Source: Candidatus Bathyarchaeota archaeon (lineage in GTDB: Archaea > Thermoproteota > Bathyarchaeia > Bathyarchaeales > Bathycorpusculaceae). Taken from it: DNA of 33,637 nucleotides. The stretch lies in assembly GCA_029907545.1 (NCBI GenBank), contig JARYLR010000016.1:1-33637 (forward strand), read 5' to 3'. Positions 16,485 through 24,006 of this stretch are shown here, piece after piece. The notes beneath the pieces were generated by a model. The model searched no databases and was not told the DNA's origin. It saw nothing but the letters and a program-made list of their open reading frames with translations. Numbering within the stretch: the stretch's first letter is position 1; each line of letters begins with the position of its first letter. Both the position numbers and the translations under genes were made by a program.

Positions 16485-16743
16485 GCGGGGTCCACATGTG
16501 TTTTACGTTTTTCTAGAATATGAACTTGCTTGAATAAACGTTTCAGACACATTGCAGGTCAGCTTCATGTCGGCTATGAATGAAGCGGTGTTTTCTTTCA
16601 AATCGCAGCAGGTTCCCTCTCGAGATTATCAGCACAGAAGACATTAACATCTTCACTAGGCAGATTGTATGTGACGATTGCACGAGGATAAAATCTTAAG
16701 AAGAATAGACACCAATAGTGCACTACGTTAAGGAGCCACTGAA

Positions 16744-18102
16744 ATGCCTGCCCAACTATTAAAAGAAATCGAAGCAGAGGTAACCAGCCTCCTAAGCAAC
16801 CTTCTAAAAATTAACACGACCAATCCGCCTGGAAACGAGACAGAAGCATCAAAATACTTGGCTAAGAATCTTGAAGAAGATGGTTTTGACTGTGAGCTTT
16901 TCGAGTCTGCACCGGGAAGAGGTAGCATAGTTACTCGTCTCAGAGGAACAGGCGAGAAACCAAATCTACTTCTGCTTTCACATTTGGATGTGGTTGCTGC
17001 TGACCCGGAAGAATGGAGCGTAGACCCTTTTAGTGGAGCCGTGAAAGACGGCTTTGTCTGGGGTCGCGGCGCGCTTGACATGAAGTCGATGACCGCTATG
17101 GAGGCCATGGTGCTGAAGCTTCTGAAAAGAAATGGGGTGAAATTGAAAGGCGACGTGATATTGGCGGCTACTGCAGATGAGGAAAAAGGCGGAGAAGCAG
17201 GCGCAGGCTGGTTGGTGTACAATCATCTCGATAAAGTCAAGGCAGACTTCTTGCTTAACGAGGGAGGAGGCTTAGCAATTCCAATTGAGGAAAAAAACAT
17301 TTTCACAGTGCAGACAGCAGAAAAAGGCATCCTATGGTTCAAGATCAAAGCCAAAGGCAAACCCGGGCACGGCTCGGTTCCAGGCATGGGGGATAATGCT
17401 ATAATGCGCATGAATAAGGTGATTGACAAGCTGGGAAACTATCGTTCGCAGATCAAAGTCATACCTACAGTCAGGCAGTTTCTAAGCGAGATTGCAAAAG
17501 AAAGCGCTCTCGCAAGACAAGCCATTTCCGCTTTACTTCAAACCCCGGAAATGAGCGACCAAATTCTGGACATGCTTGCGCAAAAAGACAAGGTTATGGC
17601 TGAAGAGATTCGGGCAAAGCTTAGGATGACTGTAGCACCAACGATCATCAGCGGCGGCGTTAAAGAAAACATCATTCCCTCAAAATGCGAAACTGTTTTC
17701 GACTGCAGAATCCTGCCTGGGCAGACGCCTCAAGATGCTTTGAATGAAATTAAGAGCCTGCTACGCGATCTAGATTTAGATATGTTGGAGTTTGAAATTA
17801 TCCAAGCTAATGATCCTTCTGAATCGCCGGCGAACACGTTGCTGTACGATCTTATAGCCAGCGTGGTAAAGGAGTTTGACCCTAGCTGTTCGGTGGCGCC
17901 GATTATGCTTACAGGGGGGACTGATTCGCGTTTCTTCAGGAAAATCGGCACCGTGAGCTATGGCTTTCAACCGCTGCTGGCAGACATGAACTACGGAGAA
18001 ATGTCGAAGTCTATTCACGGCATAGATGAACGGGTCTCAATTCAAAATCTGGTTTTTGGGACAAGCGTGCTGTACAACGTTGTCGAGAGATTTATGACAT
18101 AA
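16744..18102 (+). CDS. M20-family metallopeptidase (ArgE/DapE/carboxypeptidase type)
   Basis: 452 residues. Metal and catalytic residues are in place: H80-x-D82 (LSHLD), D112 (RGALDMKS), E146-E147 (TADEEKGG), and the later ligand in the LNEGGG segment. A lid/dimer domain follows, beginning near GHGSVPG. It hydrolyses an amide or peptide bond on a small substrate; the exact one cannot be told. AAGGAGCC eight bases before the ATG supports the start. It is monocistronic, just before the L14e promoter. Confidence 0.9.
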   Translation: MPAQLLKEIEAEVTSLLSNLLKINTTNPPGNETEASKYLAKNLEEDGFDCELFESAPGRGSIVTRLRGTGEKPNLLLLSHLDVVAADPEEWSVDPFSGAVKDGFVWGRGALDMKSMTAMEAMVLKLLKRNGVKLKGDVILAATADEEKGGEAGAGWLVYNHLDKVKADFLLNEGGGLAIPIEEKNIFTVQTAEKGILWFKIKAKGKPGHGSVPGMGDNAIMRMNKVIDKLGNYRSQIKVIPTVRQFLSEIAKESALARQAISALLQTPEMSDQILDMLAQKDKVMAEEIRAKLRMTVAPTIISGGVKENIIPSKCETVFDCRILPGQTPQDALNEIKSLLRDLDLDMLEFEIIQANDPSESPANTLLYDLIASVVKEFDPSCSVAPIMLTGGTDSRFFRKIGTVSYGFQPLLADMNYGEMSKSIHGIDERVSIQNLVFGTSVLYNVVERFMT

Positions 18103-18111
18103 GAGTGAAAT

Positions 18112-18120
18112 TATAAATAC
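18112..18120 (+). promoter_or_regulatory. TATA box of the L14e-cbf5 operon
   Basis: TTATAAATA lies about 50 nt before the L14e start, giving a transcription start near 18140 and a leader of about 25 nt with GGAGGT. Confidence 0.5.
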
Positions 18121-18166
18121 ACGTTTGACCCGTTCTCTTGCATAGCTCAGGTTGGAGGTTTTGAAG

Positions 18167-18457
18167 GTGCCGGCAATAGAGGTTGGAAGAGTCTGTGTGA
18201 AACTCTGTGGGCGTGAAGCAGGCAGAAGGTGCGTCATCGTTGACGTGGCTGACAAAAGCTTTGTTTCCGTAACTGGTCCAAAATCGGTTACAGGCGTAAA
18301 GAGGAGAAGAGTGAACGTTAACCATATTGAGCCTACACCGGAGACAATCGAGATTAAGCGGGGCGCGTCCGATGAGGAGGTTGCTGAAGCATTAAAGAAG
18401 GCAGGCTTGCTTGAAGCCTTTAAGGAAAACGTGAAACCCGCTTTATCCTCTGCCTAA
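18167..18457 (+). CDS. rpl14e: 50S ribosomal protein L14e
   Basis: 96 residues from a GTG at 18167, chosen because GGAGGT lies seven bases upstream; the longer frame from 18152 would include that site. VPAIEVGRVCVKLCGREAGRR then CVIVD is the characteristic KOW-like opening of L14e, and KSVTGVKRRRVNVNHIEPT is the conserved middle. It is a structural protein of the large subunit found in archaea and eukaryotes. It precedes cbf5, as in many archaea. Confidence 0.95.
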   Translation: MPAIEVGRVCVKLCGREAGRRCVIVDVADKSFVSVTGPKSVTGVKRRRVNVNHIEPTPETIEIKRGASDEEVAEALKKAGLLEAFKENVKPALSSA

Positions 18458-18496
18458 GCGCATATATCCTTAAGCGGTTCTCTTTATTCTATCGAG

Positions 18497-19550
18497 GTGC
18501 TGCACCGTTTGAACCGAAATGTAGCTCCATGGACGATTCACCGCGAGACTCTTGTGAAGGCTGAGGACAAAACAGACCCAAGCTACGGCTGTATTCCCGA
18601 AGAAAGACCGGCAGCTGACTACCTGAAGTTCGGCATAATCAATCTGGACAAGCCTGCGGGTCCTTCAAGCCACGAAGTGGCAGCATGGGTCAAACGCATC
18701 CTGAAGATTGAGCATATTGGTCACGGCGGGACTCTAGAGGCTTAGATGCCAGAGACATCCCAATGTGACCGGTGTGCTTCCCGTTACGTTAGAAGAGTCT
18801 AGGAAAATTGTCCAAGCCCTGCTTCTTGGCGGAAAAGAGTATGTTTGCGTGATGAAGCTTCACGGAGACGCGCCCAAACAAAGAATTGAAGAGGTTCTGA
18901 ATGAGTTTCAAGGTGAAATCTATCAGCGTCCTCCTCTGCGGGCGTCGGTTAAGCGGCAACTTAGAACGAGGCGAATCTACTATCTGGATTTCCTAGAAGT
19001 GGAAGGTCGAAATGTTTTGTTCAGGGTTGGATGTGAAGGCGGCACATATATTCGGAAGCTGTGCTTTGACGTAGGGGAAGTTCTCGGGTGTGGAGCGCAT
19101 ATGCAGGAGCTTCGAAGAACGAGAGCAGGTTCGCTTGTGGAAGATGAGGCGGTAACCTTGCATGATGTCGCCTACTGGTTTATGCAGTGGCAGCAGAAGG
19201 AGGATGTGGAGATTTTGAAGCGTTTTGTCCAGCCGATGGAGAAGGCTTTGACGCTTTTTCCTCAGATTGTCATACGGGACTCGGCGGTTGACGCCGTCTG
19301 CCACGGTGCTGACTTGACTGCTCCCGGCGTTTTGTCACTTAAAACCGGAATAAGCAGCGGCTCGATTACTGTGATTTCCTCGTTAAAGGGAGAAGCTGTA
19401 GCTCTTGCAAGGGCAAAGGCTTCTTCGGAGCAGATTTTCCAGATGGTTCACGGCGTCGTCGCCAAAGTGGAGAGAGTGCTTATGCCGCGTGGCACCTATC
19501 CAAAAGGCTGGAGAAGTGGCAAGACCGCAAATGAACACGAAAAAACATAG
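18497..19550 (+). CDS. cbf5: tRNA/rRNA pseudouridine synthase Cbf5 (TruB family), split by a BHB intron
   Basis: The catalytic subunit of H/ACA RNPs, which also modifies tRNA U55. As genomic DNA it appears broken: the first frame stops at 18745 and the second resumes by 18765. Removing 19 nt (18738-18756) joins exons as GGG ACT CTA GAT CCC AAT GTG ACC, restoring the essential GTLDP-N-VTG motif with catalytic Asp81. The spliced gene is 1035 nt (344 residues plus stop), the usual length. Exon 1 has GIINLDKPAGPSSHEV; exon 2 has KEYVCVMKLHGD, GTYIRKLC and a C-terminal PUA domain (about 255-335). Start is GTG 18497, or TTG 18509, which has GAGGTG nine bases before it. Confidence 0.92.
18738..18756 (+). 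other. 19-nt archaeal BHB intron in cbf5
   Basis: The RNA folds as a strict bulge-helix-bulge. Outer helix GGGA (18728-18731) pairs with TCCC (18758-18761), extended by GGTCAC/GTGACC across a 3x3 internal loop. Central 4-bp helix CTCT (18732-18735) pairs with AGAG (18751-18754). The 5' bulge is AGA (18736-18738), the 3' bulge is ACA (18755-18757), and the inner helix GGC/GCC closes a six-base loop. Cutting after the second base of each bulge removes 19 nt and restores the frame. The intron contains the in-frame TAG. Confidence 0.9.
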
Positions 19551-20148
19551 AGCAGAGCATTATTTCACTGCGCATCCTAAGTCAAAACTCAGATTTGGCT
19601 TGCTTCAAACAAGCTTTTGTGGAAGACAGTTCAAGTTCATTACGGCTTCCGGAGTCTTCTCAAAGGAACGCGTCGACGCCGGCACGAGGCTTCTCATCGA
19701 GTCGATGGTTCTTCCTGCCAATGGAAAGGTTTTAGACATCGGCTGCGGTTACGGCGCGGTTGGGATTGCTGCTGCCGTTTTCAACCCAGATCTGAATGTG
19801 GTTATGGTTGATTTAAATGACCGCGCTGTCAGGCTTGCGAGGCGTAACGCTGAGCTTAACCGTGTCTGGAACGCTGAGGTTAGACGCGGCTACCTTTACG
19901 AGCCTGTTGCAGACATGGTGTTTGACTGTGTTCTGTCTAATCCACCGGTTAGCGCTGGAATGGAGACTGTTGAGCGGCTGATCACTGACGCGCCACTGCA
20001 CATGACTAGTCAAACCACGTTCCAGATGGTTGTACGATCCAAGATTGGGGGAAAGCGATTGCTTTCCATTTTTGAAAAAGCCTTCGGAAACGTTGAAGTG
20101 CTAGCCCGAGAAAGCGGCTACCGCGTTCTAATTTCACGGAAGCAGTAA
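19531..20148 (+). CDS. RsmC/MJ0882-like class I methyltransferase
   Basis: 205 residues from the ATG at 19531, which overlaps the end of cbf5 by 20 nt and follows GGAGAAGTGG. HYFTAHPKSKLRFG is the family opening, VLDIGCGYGAVGIAAA is the SAM-binding loop, and LSNPPVSAG is the N-P-P-[VI] motif of amino-group methyltransferases. It resembles MJ0882, which is related to the 16S rRNA m2G methyltransferase RsmC. Translational coupling to cbf5 fits an RNA modification role. The longer ORF from 19405 lies within cbf5 and is rejected. Confidence 0.88.
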   Translation: MNTKKHRAEHYFTAHPKSKLRFGLLQTSFCGRQFKFITASGVFSKERVDAGTRLLIESMVLPANGKVLDIGCGYGAVGIAAAVFNPDLNVVMVDLNDRAVRLARRNAELNRVWNAEVRRGYLYEPVADMVFDCVLSNPPVSAGMETVERLITDAPLHMTSQTTFQMVVRSKIGGKRLLSIFEKAFGNVEVLARESGYRVLISRKQ

Positions 20149-20151
20149 GTC

Positions 20152-20379
20152 CTATTCTCCTGTAAGCTTGTCCACTAGCCTCTTGACAAGAGGAACTACA
20201 AGTATGCTCACGGGCAGACCGACGGCGAAGCCTACGGCAAAGCCTCGCGGAAACCTCTCCCAGAAAACAGCGGTAAACCCAGAATTGATCAACGTAATGG
20301 CCAGCGAAATTGCAAAAGACATCATCAACGACATAAAAAACGCCAACAAAAACAAAGAATACCTCTTAGACACCTTCAC
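20152..20379 (-). CDS. DUF2798-like two-helix membrane protein
   Basis: 75 residues with two membrane helices: a first one about 9-33 with FFMSLMMSFAISLAITLIN and a second about 48-68 ending VVPLVKRLVDKL. This matches the small DUF2798 family. Function is unknown. The start is GTG at 20379; GTG at 20373 is equally possible. It ends four bases from the methyltransferase stop, convergently. Confidence 0.65.
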   Translation of the reverse strand: MKVSKRYSLFLLAFFMSLMMSFAISLAITLINSGFTAVFWERFPRGFAVGFAVGLPVSILVVPLVKRLVDKLTGE

Positions 20380-20447
20380 AGCGAGCCACGCTCACCATTA
20401 AGCAGGCATATGAAAGCATTAAGCTTTTTCGGCAGTCTTAGAAAACC

Positions 20448-20454
20448 TATAATA
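20448..20454 (+). promoter_or_regulatory. TATA box of tRNA-Ser
   Basis: CCTATAATAAAC at 20446-20457 lies about 30 nt before the tRNA-Ser 5' end. Read on the minus strand (TTTATTATAGG) it could also serve the DUF2798-like gene, with a leader of about 50 nt. Confidence 0.45.
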
Positions 20455-20481
20455 AACAACGCTTGGATATGAACGCTGTAA

Positions 20482-20590
20482 GCCGGGGTCTCCTAGCTAG
20501 GTAGGGAGCAAGCCTGGAGACGCCTAGGCGCAGGCGCCTAACAGCTTGTGGCCTCTCGGGGCCGCGTGGGTTCAAATCCCACTCCCGGCG
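20482..20590 (+). tRNA. tRNA-Ser(GGA) with a 23-nt intron
   Basis: Acceptor GCCGGGG pairs with TCCCGGC, discriminator G20590 as in serine tRNAs. The D-arm is TCCT/GGGA with AGG in the loop. Anticodon stem CAAGC (20509-20513) pairs with GCTTG (20544-20548). The loop reads CTGGAG then, after the intron, A, giving anticodon GGA (20516-20518). A 17-base variable arm with a GGCC/GGCC-type stem marks a class II tRNA. The T-arm is GTGGG-TTCAAAT-CCCAC. The mature length is 86 nt. T-rich sequence follows and may terminate transcription. Confidence 0.93.
20520..20542 (+). other. BHB intron of tRNA-Ser, canonical 37/38 position
   Basis: The 23-nt insert after position 37 leaves a BHB-like fold: 5' bulge AGA (20518-20520), 3' bulge ACA (20541-20543), inner helix CGCC/GGCG. 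The central helix CTGG/CCTA has only two G-C pairs, so it is relaxed. Cutting after the second base of each bulge gives the predicted mature tRNA. Confidence 0.8.
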
Positions 20591-20910
20591 CTTTTCTTGC
20601 TCGTTTTCTGCTTTATTTATGCAGTTTTTCTCTCTTAACCGCTCGCTAACATTAAGATTTTCTAGTCAAGCTACCCTCGCAAAGCTCGAAATAAGCTTTA
20701 ATTTCTGATTCACGGAGTTAGGTCTAAAACTCGGTTTAAACTTTCGGAATTTTGCTTTGAGCAGACGATTCCAAAAGGCGTTGTACTTTCGGCATTGCCG
20801 AGTCCGTAACGTTCGAAACATTAGAATAATAAACAAGCAGGACAACAATCTTTTGAGAAACATAGGGGAAACCGACATTTAAGGAGAAAATTCGGCTCTT
20901 ATTTGAAGCC
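20591..20910. other. Gene-free stretch after tRNA-Ser
   Basis: T-rich for the first 50 bases, consistent with termination of the tRNA. A small hairpin TCGGC-ATT-GCCGA sits at 20789-20801. AAGGAG at 20881-20886 is probably the ribosome binding site of the disrupted methyltransferase gene. No other gene is seen. Confidence 0.4.
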
Positions 20911-21402
20911 GTGTTCGCAACTCTACTATTCATGATGCAGAGTGTAGTTTATGGTGGTTGGGCTATAAGCGTAATGTCTATTCCATTATTGTCTTATCTG
21001 ATTATGCTTGCGACTGGCCATCTGAATTTGGAGAGGGATATCAATCTGTTGTTTCTTGCGAAGGAGTTTATTGTAGGCAGAGTAATAGCTTTGATTGATT
21101 TTACATTGTTTTTGGTTGCGGGTGTGCAATTCGTTAGAGCCCGCGTTAGAGGTACAAGAGTTATTAAAACTGGCTTATACGCTGTTGTTAGACATCCCCA
21201 ATAATTAGGAATAATAATTACTACCATCGGGCTAACCGTAATGGTTTTAACGTTAGGAGGAAATCCACAGATCATACTCTCTTGGTTGATACAAGTTCTG
21301 GGATACGTCATTTTAGCCAGATATGAAGAATTGCATCTTGAGAAAAAACATGGAGAGGCTTTTCGTCAATATAAACGAAATATTCCCCCTTTATGTTCCT
21401 AA
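20911..21402 (+). pseudogene. Isoprenylcysteine/PEMT-like membrane methyltransferase, nonsense-disrupted
   Basis: The frame from GTG 20911 gives membrane segments and then TGLYAVVRHPQ, the start of the R-H-P-x-Y-x-G motif of the ICMT/PEMT family. Where the family has Tyr there is TAA (21202-21204). The same frame continues for 65 codons with the expected C-terminal part: LGIIITTIGL, a second membrane segment, then ILARYEELHLEKKHGEAFRQY, ending at 21402. So one substitution of a Tyr codon to a stop disrupts the gene. The rest is well preserved, so the lesion is recent or an error. The substrate is unknown. Confidence 0.8.
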
Positions 21403-21544
21403 TGAAGTGTCCATCTAAAATTCCAGAAACAATATTCACGATTTTAATAGCCGTAATTATTTCCTTTGTTTTCTTGATTTTTCCTTTTGATCTAATTCGC
21501 ATCCGTTGAGTTCTAAAAATCTATTCATTTAAATTATCAGAAAG

Positions 21545-21570
21545 TGCGGGGATGGGGTTTGAACCCGGAA
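21545..21570 (-). other. tRNA 3'-end fragment
   Basis: On the minus strand the sequence reads CCGGGTTCAAACCCC then ATCCCCGC A, which looks like a T-arm plus the 3' acceptor strand of a tRNA. No matching 5' acceptor GCGGGG exists upstream on the minus strand within 200 nt, and the T-stem has only three good pairs. It is either a decayed tRNA or an att-site scar. Confidence 0.45.
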
Positions 21571-21758
21571 ATCTCGCTGTGTCGCCATTTCCATAGCAGT
21601 AGCACTCGCGTTGAATTAAGATGCTTGTTGAGAGCCAGCTCGCGGTGCTTACGTCGAATTGTTAAAGTTAATGCGGGGCAGGAATAAAGCAAGCTTGTTT
21701 TCCAGAAGGCTTTTTTGGGAAAGGATGCAGATAATATTCGAGAGGTAAGCTAAGAAAC

Positions 21759-21872
21759 ATGAGTAGCGAACAGGACTCTTATAGAAAAGCCAAAGAAGGG
21801 GCTAGTCGCGACAAAGCGAAGGGGCATCAGACAAGAAGGACACGTGGAGGAAAAAAACAGAAGAGACGGTAG
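21759..21872 (+). CDS. Possible 37-residue basic protein
   Basis: ATG at 21759 opens MSSEQDSYRKAKEGASRDKA and ends RTRGGKKQKRR. The composition is strongly Lys/Arg-rich and hydrophilic, as in small nucleic-acid-binding proteins. GAGGT lies 13 bases upstream, rather far. There is no homology evidence, so this is a low-confidence call. Confidence 0.3.
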   Translation: MSSEQDSYRKAKEGASRDKAKGHQTRRTRGGKKQKRR

Positions 21873-22075
21873 CTCTGTCTGTCAAGCGTGCACTAGATGA
21901 GTTATCCAAAAGGCAAAAGGTGAAGCCAAATCAAAATCTGCGACGAGGCTACTAGTCATAACTCTGAACTTTCGCATCAGCTGTGGTCAGGTTTTTCATT
22001 ATAGATCCTGACATTTCAAGAATGCAGACTATGGTTAGACTTTATTCACAGATGTTTGCACCGCATATGCTGGCT

Positions 22076-22381
22076 TTACATTGTAAGGTAGCCCTTTTGT
22101 CTCAGTATGTCAGTTTGGTTTTTCCTGTACCGCCAGAATATGTCGCCTCTTTTGTCTGACTGGAAATCCCAAGGAGAAACTAGAACGATGTCTCCCATTC
22201 TTATCCAGACTCGTCTCTTCAACTTGCCACGAATTCTGCATAATCTTTCATTGCCATCTTGACACTTCACCAAGATTCTGTCAAAACCAAGCATTTTAAC
22301 AGCCATGCCCAGTACATCATCTGCACTTGGCAGCATCATGTTTTCTAAGTTCTCTTCGTTAATGACTTTTCTTTTGCCCAA
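22076..22381 (-). CDS. eif1A: Translation initiation factor aIF-1A
   Basis: 101 residues from a TTG at 22381, preceded at six bases by GGAGGT; longer frames include that site. MLPSADDVLGMAVKMLGFDR then VKCQDGNERLCRIRGKLKRR and VWIRMGDIVLVSPWDFQSDK form the S1-like OB fold of eIF1A, which binds the ribosomal A site during initiation. The C-terminus ends WRYRKNQTDILRQKGYLTM, as usual for archaeal forms. Confidence 0.95.
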   Translation of the reverse strand: MGKRKVINEENLENMMLPSADDVLGMAVKMLGFDRILVKCQDGNERLCRIRGKLKRRVWIRMGDIVLVSPWDFQSDKRGDIFWRYRKNQTDILRQKGYLTM

Positions 22382-22633
22382 TTTTCCACCTCCAGACCTC
22401 AGGAACACAATTATATGCACTGGTCAGAACAATCAGAGAAAAAGTGAAACAGCGTACGTGAACTCTTTCTCTAGAGAATCCTAACTGCTGGAAAGAGATA
22501 CGCTGCCAAGTATATTAGTCTAACTCAAGCAGATTGGTGAAACTTCATTGTTTCATACTAAACATAGAAACTGAAGCGAAATATGCGCTCTCTAACAAAA
22601 TCTGTCTTTTTTCGTTGTCGCTGAAAATTCCGT

Positions 22634-23032
22634 TCACTTCTTCTTCGGAGTTGTATTTCTGTGAGAAGTTGCTTCGTTGTCTATTTTTTGCAGAAGATCT
22701 ATTACTTTTTGACCTTTTCTTTCCAGTTCTATTTTCGAGACCGTGTTTTTCATCGGGCAAAGGTCATCAACAACTATTCCTTCTTGTTCGCTGTAGATTA
22801 CTGGAAAAATTCGGCATCCCAATGGTCTATGTTTATAAATTTTGCAGCGGCATTTTTGGATGTCGTAGAAAACGCAGAATTCTCGGTGATTTTTCAGTCT
22901 CGCAAAACTATACCTGTCATAACGCACAAATTTCTGTCTCTCATAGCCCACTCTTTCTAAACGTTCAATATCTGCATTAGAAAGCATCATTTCAGTTTTT
23001 TTACAACATGTTCCGCAATGTGAACAATGCAT
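22634..23032 (-). CDS. YkgJ-family Cys-cluster protein
   Basis: 132 residues. CSHCGTCC at residues 3-10, then CVFYDIQKCRCKIYKHRPLGCRIFPV in the middle and LCP later, form the CxxCGxCC...CxxY..RPxxCRxFP pattern of the YkgJ/UPF0153 zinc- or iron-binding family. The biochemical role of the family is not established. The Lys-rich C-terminus is probably disordered. Confidence 0.88.
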   Translation of the reverse strand: MHCSHCGTCCKKTEMMLSNADIERLERVGYERQKFVRYDRYSFARLKNHREFCVFYDIQKCRCKIYKHRPLGCRIFPVIYSEQEGIVVDDLCPMKNTVSKIELERKGQKVIDLLQKIDNEATSHRNTTPKKK

Positions 23033-23560
23033 GAACAGATTTTACTTCTAGCTTTCTTTTATTAGTTTTTTCTGGTGCGCGCCTTAGCATTGGTAACGTC
23101 GAGAACGGTTTGGGTGAGGTTTGAACATTTAACGTGTAACAGGCTCTTGTGTTAGATTTAGACGTATGTTTAGACTAACTCTGGCGCCTCAATCAGGCTC
23201 GGGGTGGCTGTCTAACTGCGGGTGTTTTTGCTGTTTTCAGTTTTTGCTTTCTTGTATGGACTCTTTTTCGAATGAACACAATTGTGCAGATCATCCATAC
23301 ATCAATGAACCCAGATTTCGATAGGTTACCACGTTTACGCCGTTAATGGCGACATTGAAAGTACTACTATGGCTTGGAGCAAGCAAGTTGCAGTGGCTAA
23401 CCAAGAATACCGTAACAGTATCGTTGATTAGCAAGGCTTATATGGTTGAAGAACTTTTTGCATGTCACGGCCTTCAGCCAAAATCTCACGTGTCACATGC
23501 AGGGCACTACGGTTCTGGTGTGGTAAGGCTGACTTCCTAAACAAAGGACGAAAACATAAC
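23033..23560. other. Long gene-poor stretch before the TRAM gene
   Basis: No convincing ORF or RNA gene. A TATA-like TTATATGG at about 23436-23443 would start transcription near 23463, next to an ATG at 23462 in frame with the TRAM gene. TTTAGAC occurs twice within 20 nt near 23156-23174. A short CGCC/GGCG hairpin lies near 23338-23351. Confidence 0.35.
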
Positions 23561-23845
23561 ATGCCACGAAGGCTGCCTGAAAAGACAAGAAACACTCCGA
23601 GAAAACCGAGACGATTTGGAAGCCGAAAAAGGTTTCAGTCTGGTAGACCGATTTTCCGAATGGCGCCTGTGAAGGAGAACCAAGAGATCGAAGTTGTCAT
23701 CGATGACATTGGAAGCAGAGGCGACGGAATAGCCAAGATTCAGGGATTCCTTATTTTCGTTCCAAGATCCAAGATAGGTGAACGGGTCAGGGTTAGAGTC
23801 CGCTCGGTTGGAGAAAAATTTGCTCTAGCCGAGAGAATAGCTTAG
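23561..23845 (+). CDS. TRAM-domain RNA-binding protein
   Basis: 94 residues from the ATG at 23561. A Lys/Arg/Pro-rich N-terminus (PRRLPEKTRNTPRKPRRFG) precedes a stand-alone TRAM domain: EIEVVIDDIGSRGDGIAKIQ, then FVPRSKIGERVRVRVRSVGE and FALAERI. Single-TRAM proteins are abundant in archaea and act as RNA chaperones, including cold-shock roles in some methanogens. The in-frame ATG at 23462 would add 33 residues and lies where a TATA box predicts the transcription start, so a leaderless longer form is possible; the added stretch does not look domain-like. Confidence 0.88.
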   Translation: MPRRLPEKTRNTPRKPRRFGSRKRFQSGRPIFRMAPVKENQEIEVVIDDIGSRGDGIAKIQGFLIFVPRSKIGERVRVRVRSVGEKFALAERIA

Positions 23846-24006
23846 CAGCTTCAGATATGCCTACGCCAAGCGTGTTCAGCCTCAAAGCAGAGTCCGGATA
23901 ATGCTTGCTTTCCTTTTTGTAAGGTAAAGTTTATAAGAGGCAATCTGTATTAGATAAATGTCAAATTAAAATCGAAAAAAATAGAATTAAGGAGCATAGA
24001 AACCGT

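Larger units (their letters stand above)
21403..22075. other. Intergenic stretch with a tRNA 3' fragment and one tiny ORF
   Basis: Between the disrupted methyltransferase and aIF-1A. It holds a minus-strand tRNA-like 3' fragment (21545-21570), a possible 37-residue basic ORF (21759-21872), and an inverted repeat GTCAGG/CCTGAC (21986-22012) that might form a terminator for aIF-1A on the minus strand. TGCGGGG occurs at 21545 and again at 21672. Otherwise nothing is recognised. Confidence 0.4.

Noticed and set aside
18497-19550. cbf5 as a frameshifted pseudogene or as two separate genes
   Set aside because: The disruption is exactly a BHB intron; removal restores the catalytic motif and a divisible frame. 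Random decay would not produce matching bulges and helices.
21545-21660. Complete minus-strand tRNA with a long variable arm
   Set aside because: No 5' acceptor strand pairs with CCCCGC and the anticodon stem cannot be formed; only a 3' fragment is supported.
23346-23540. Plus-strand 64-codon ORF
   Set aside because: It overlaps the TRAM leader in another frame, lacks a ribosome binding site and has mixed composition without domain features.
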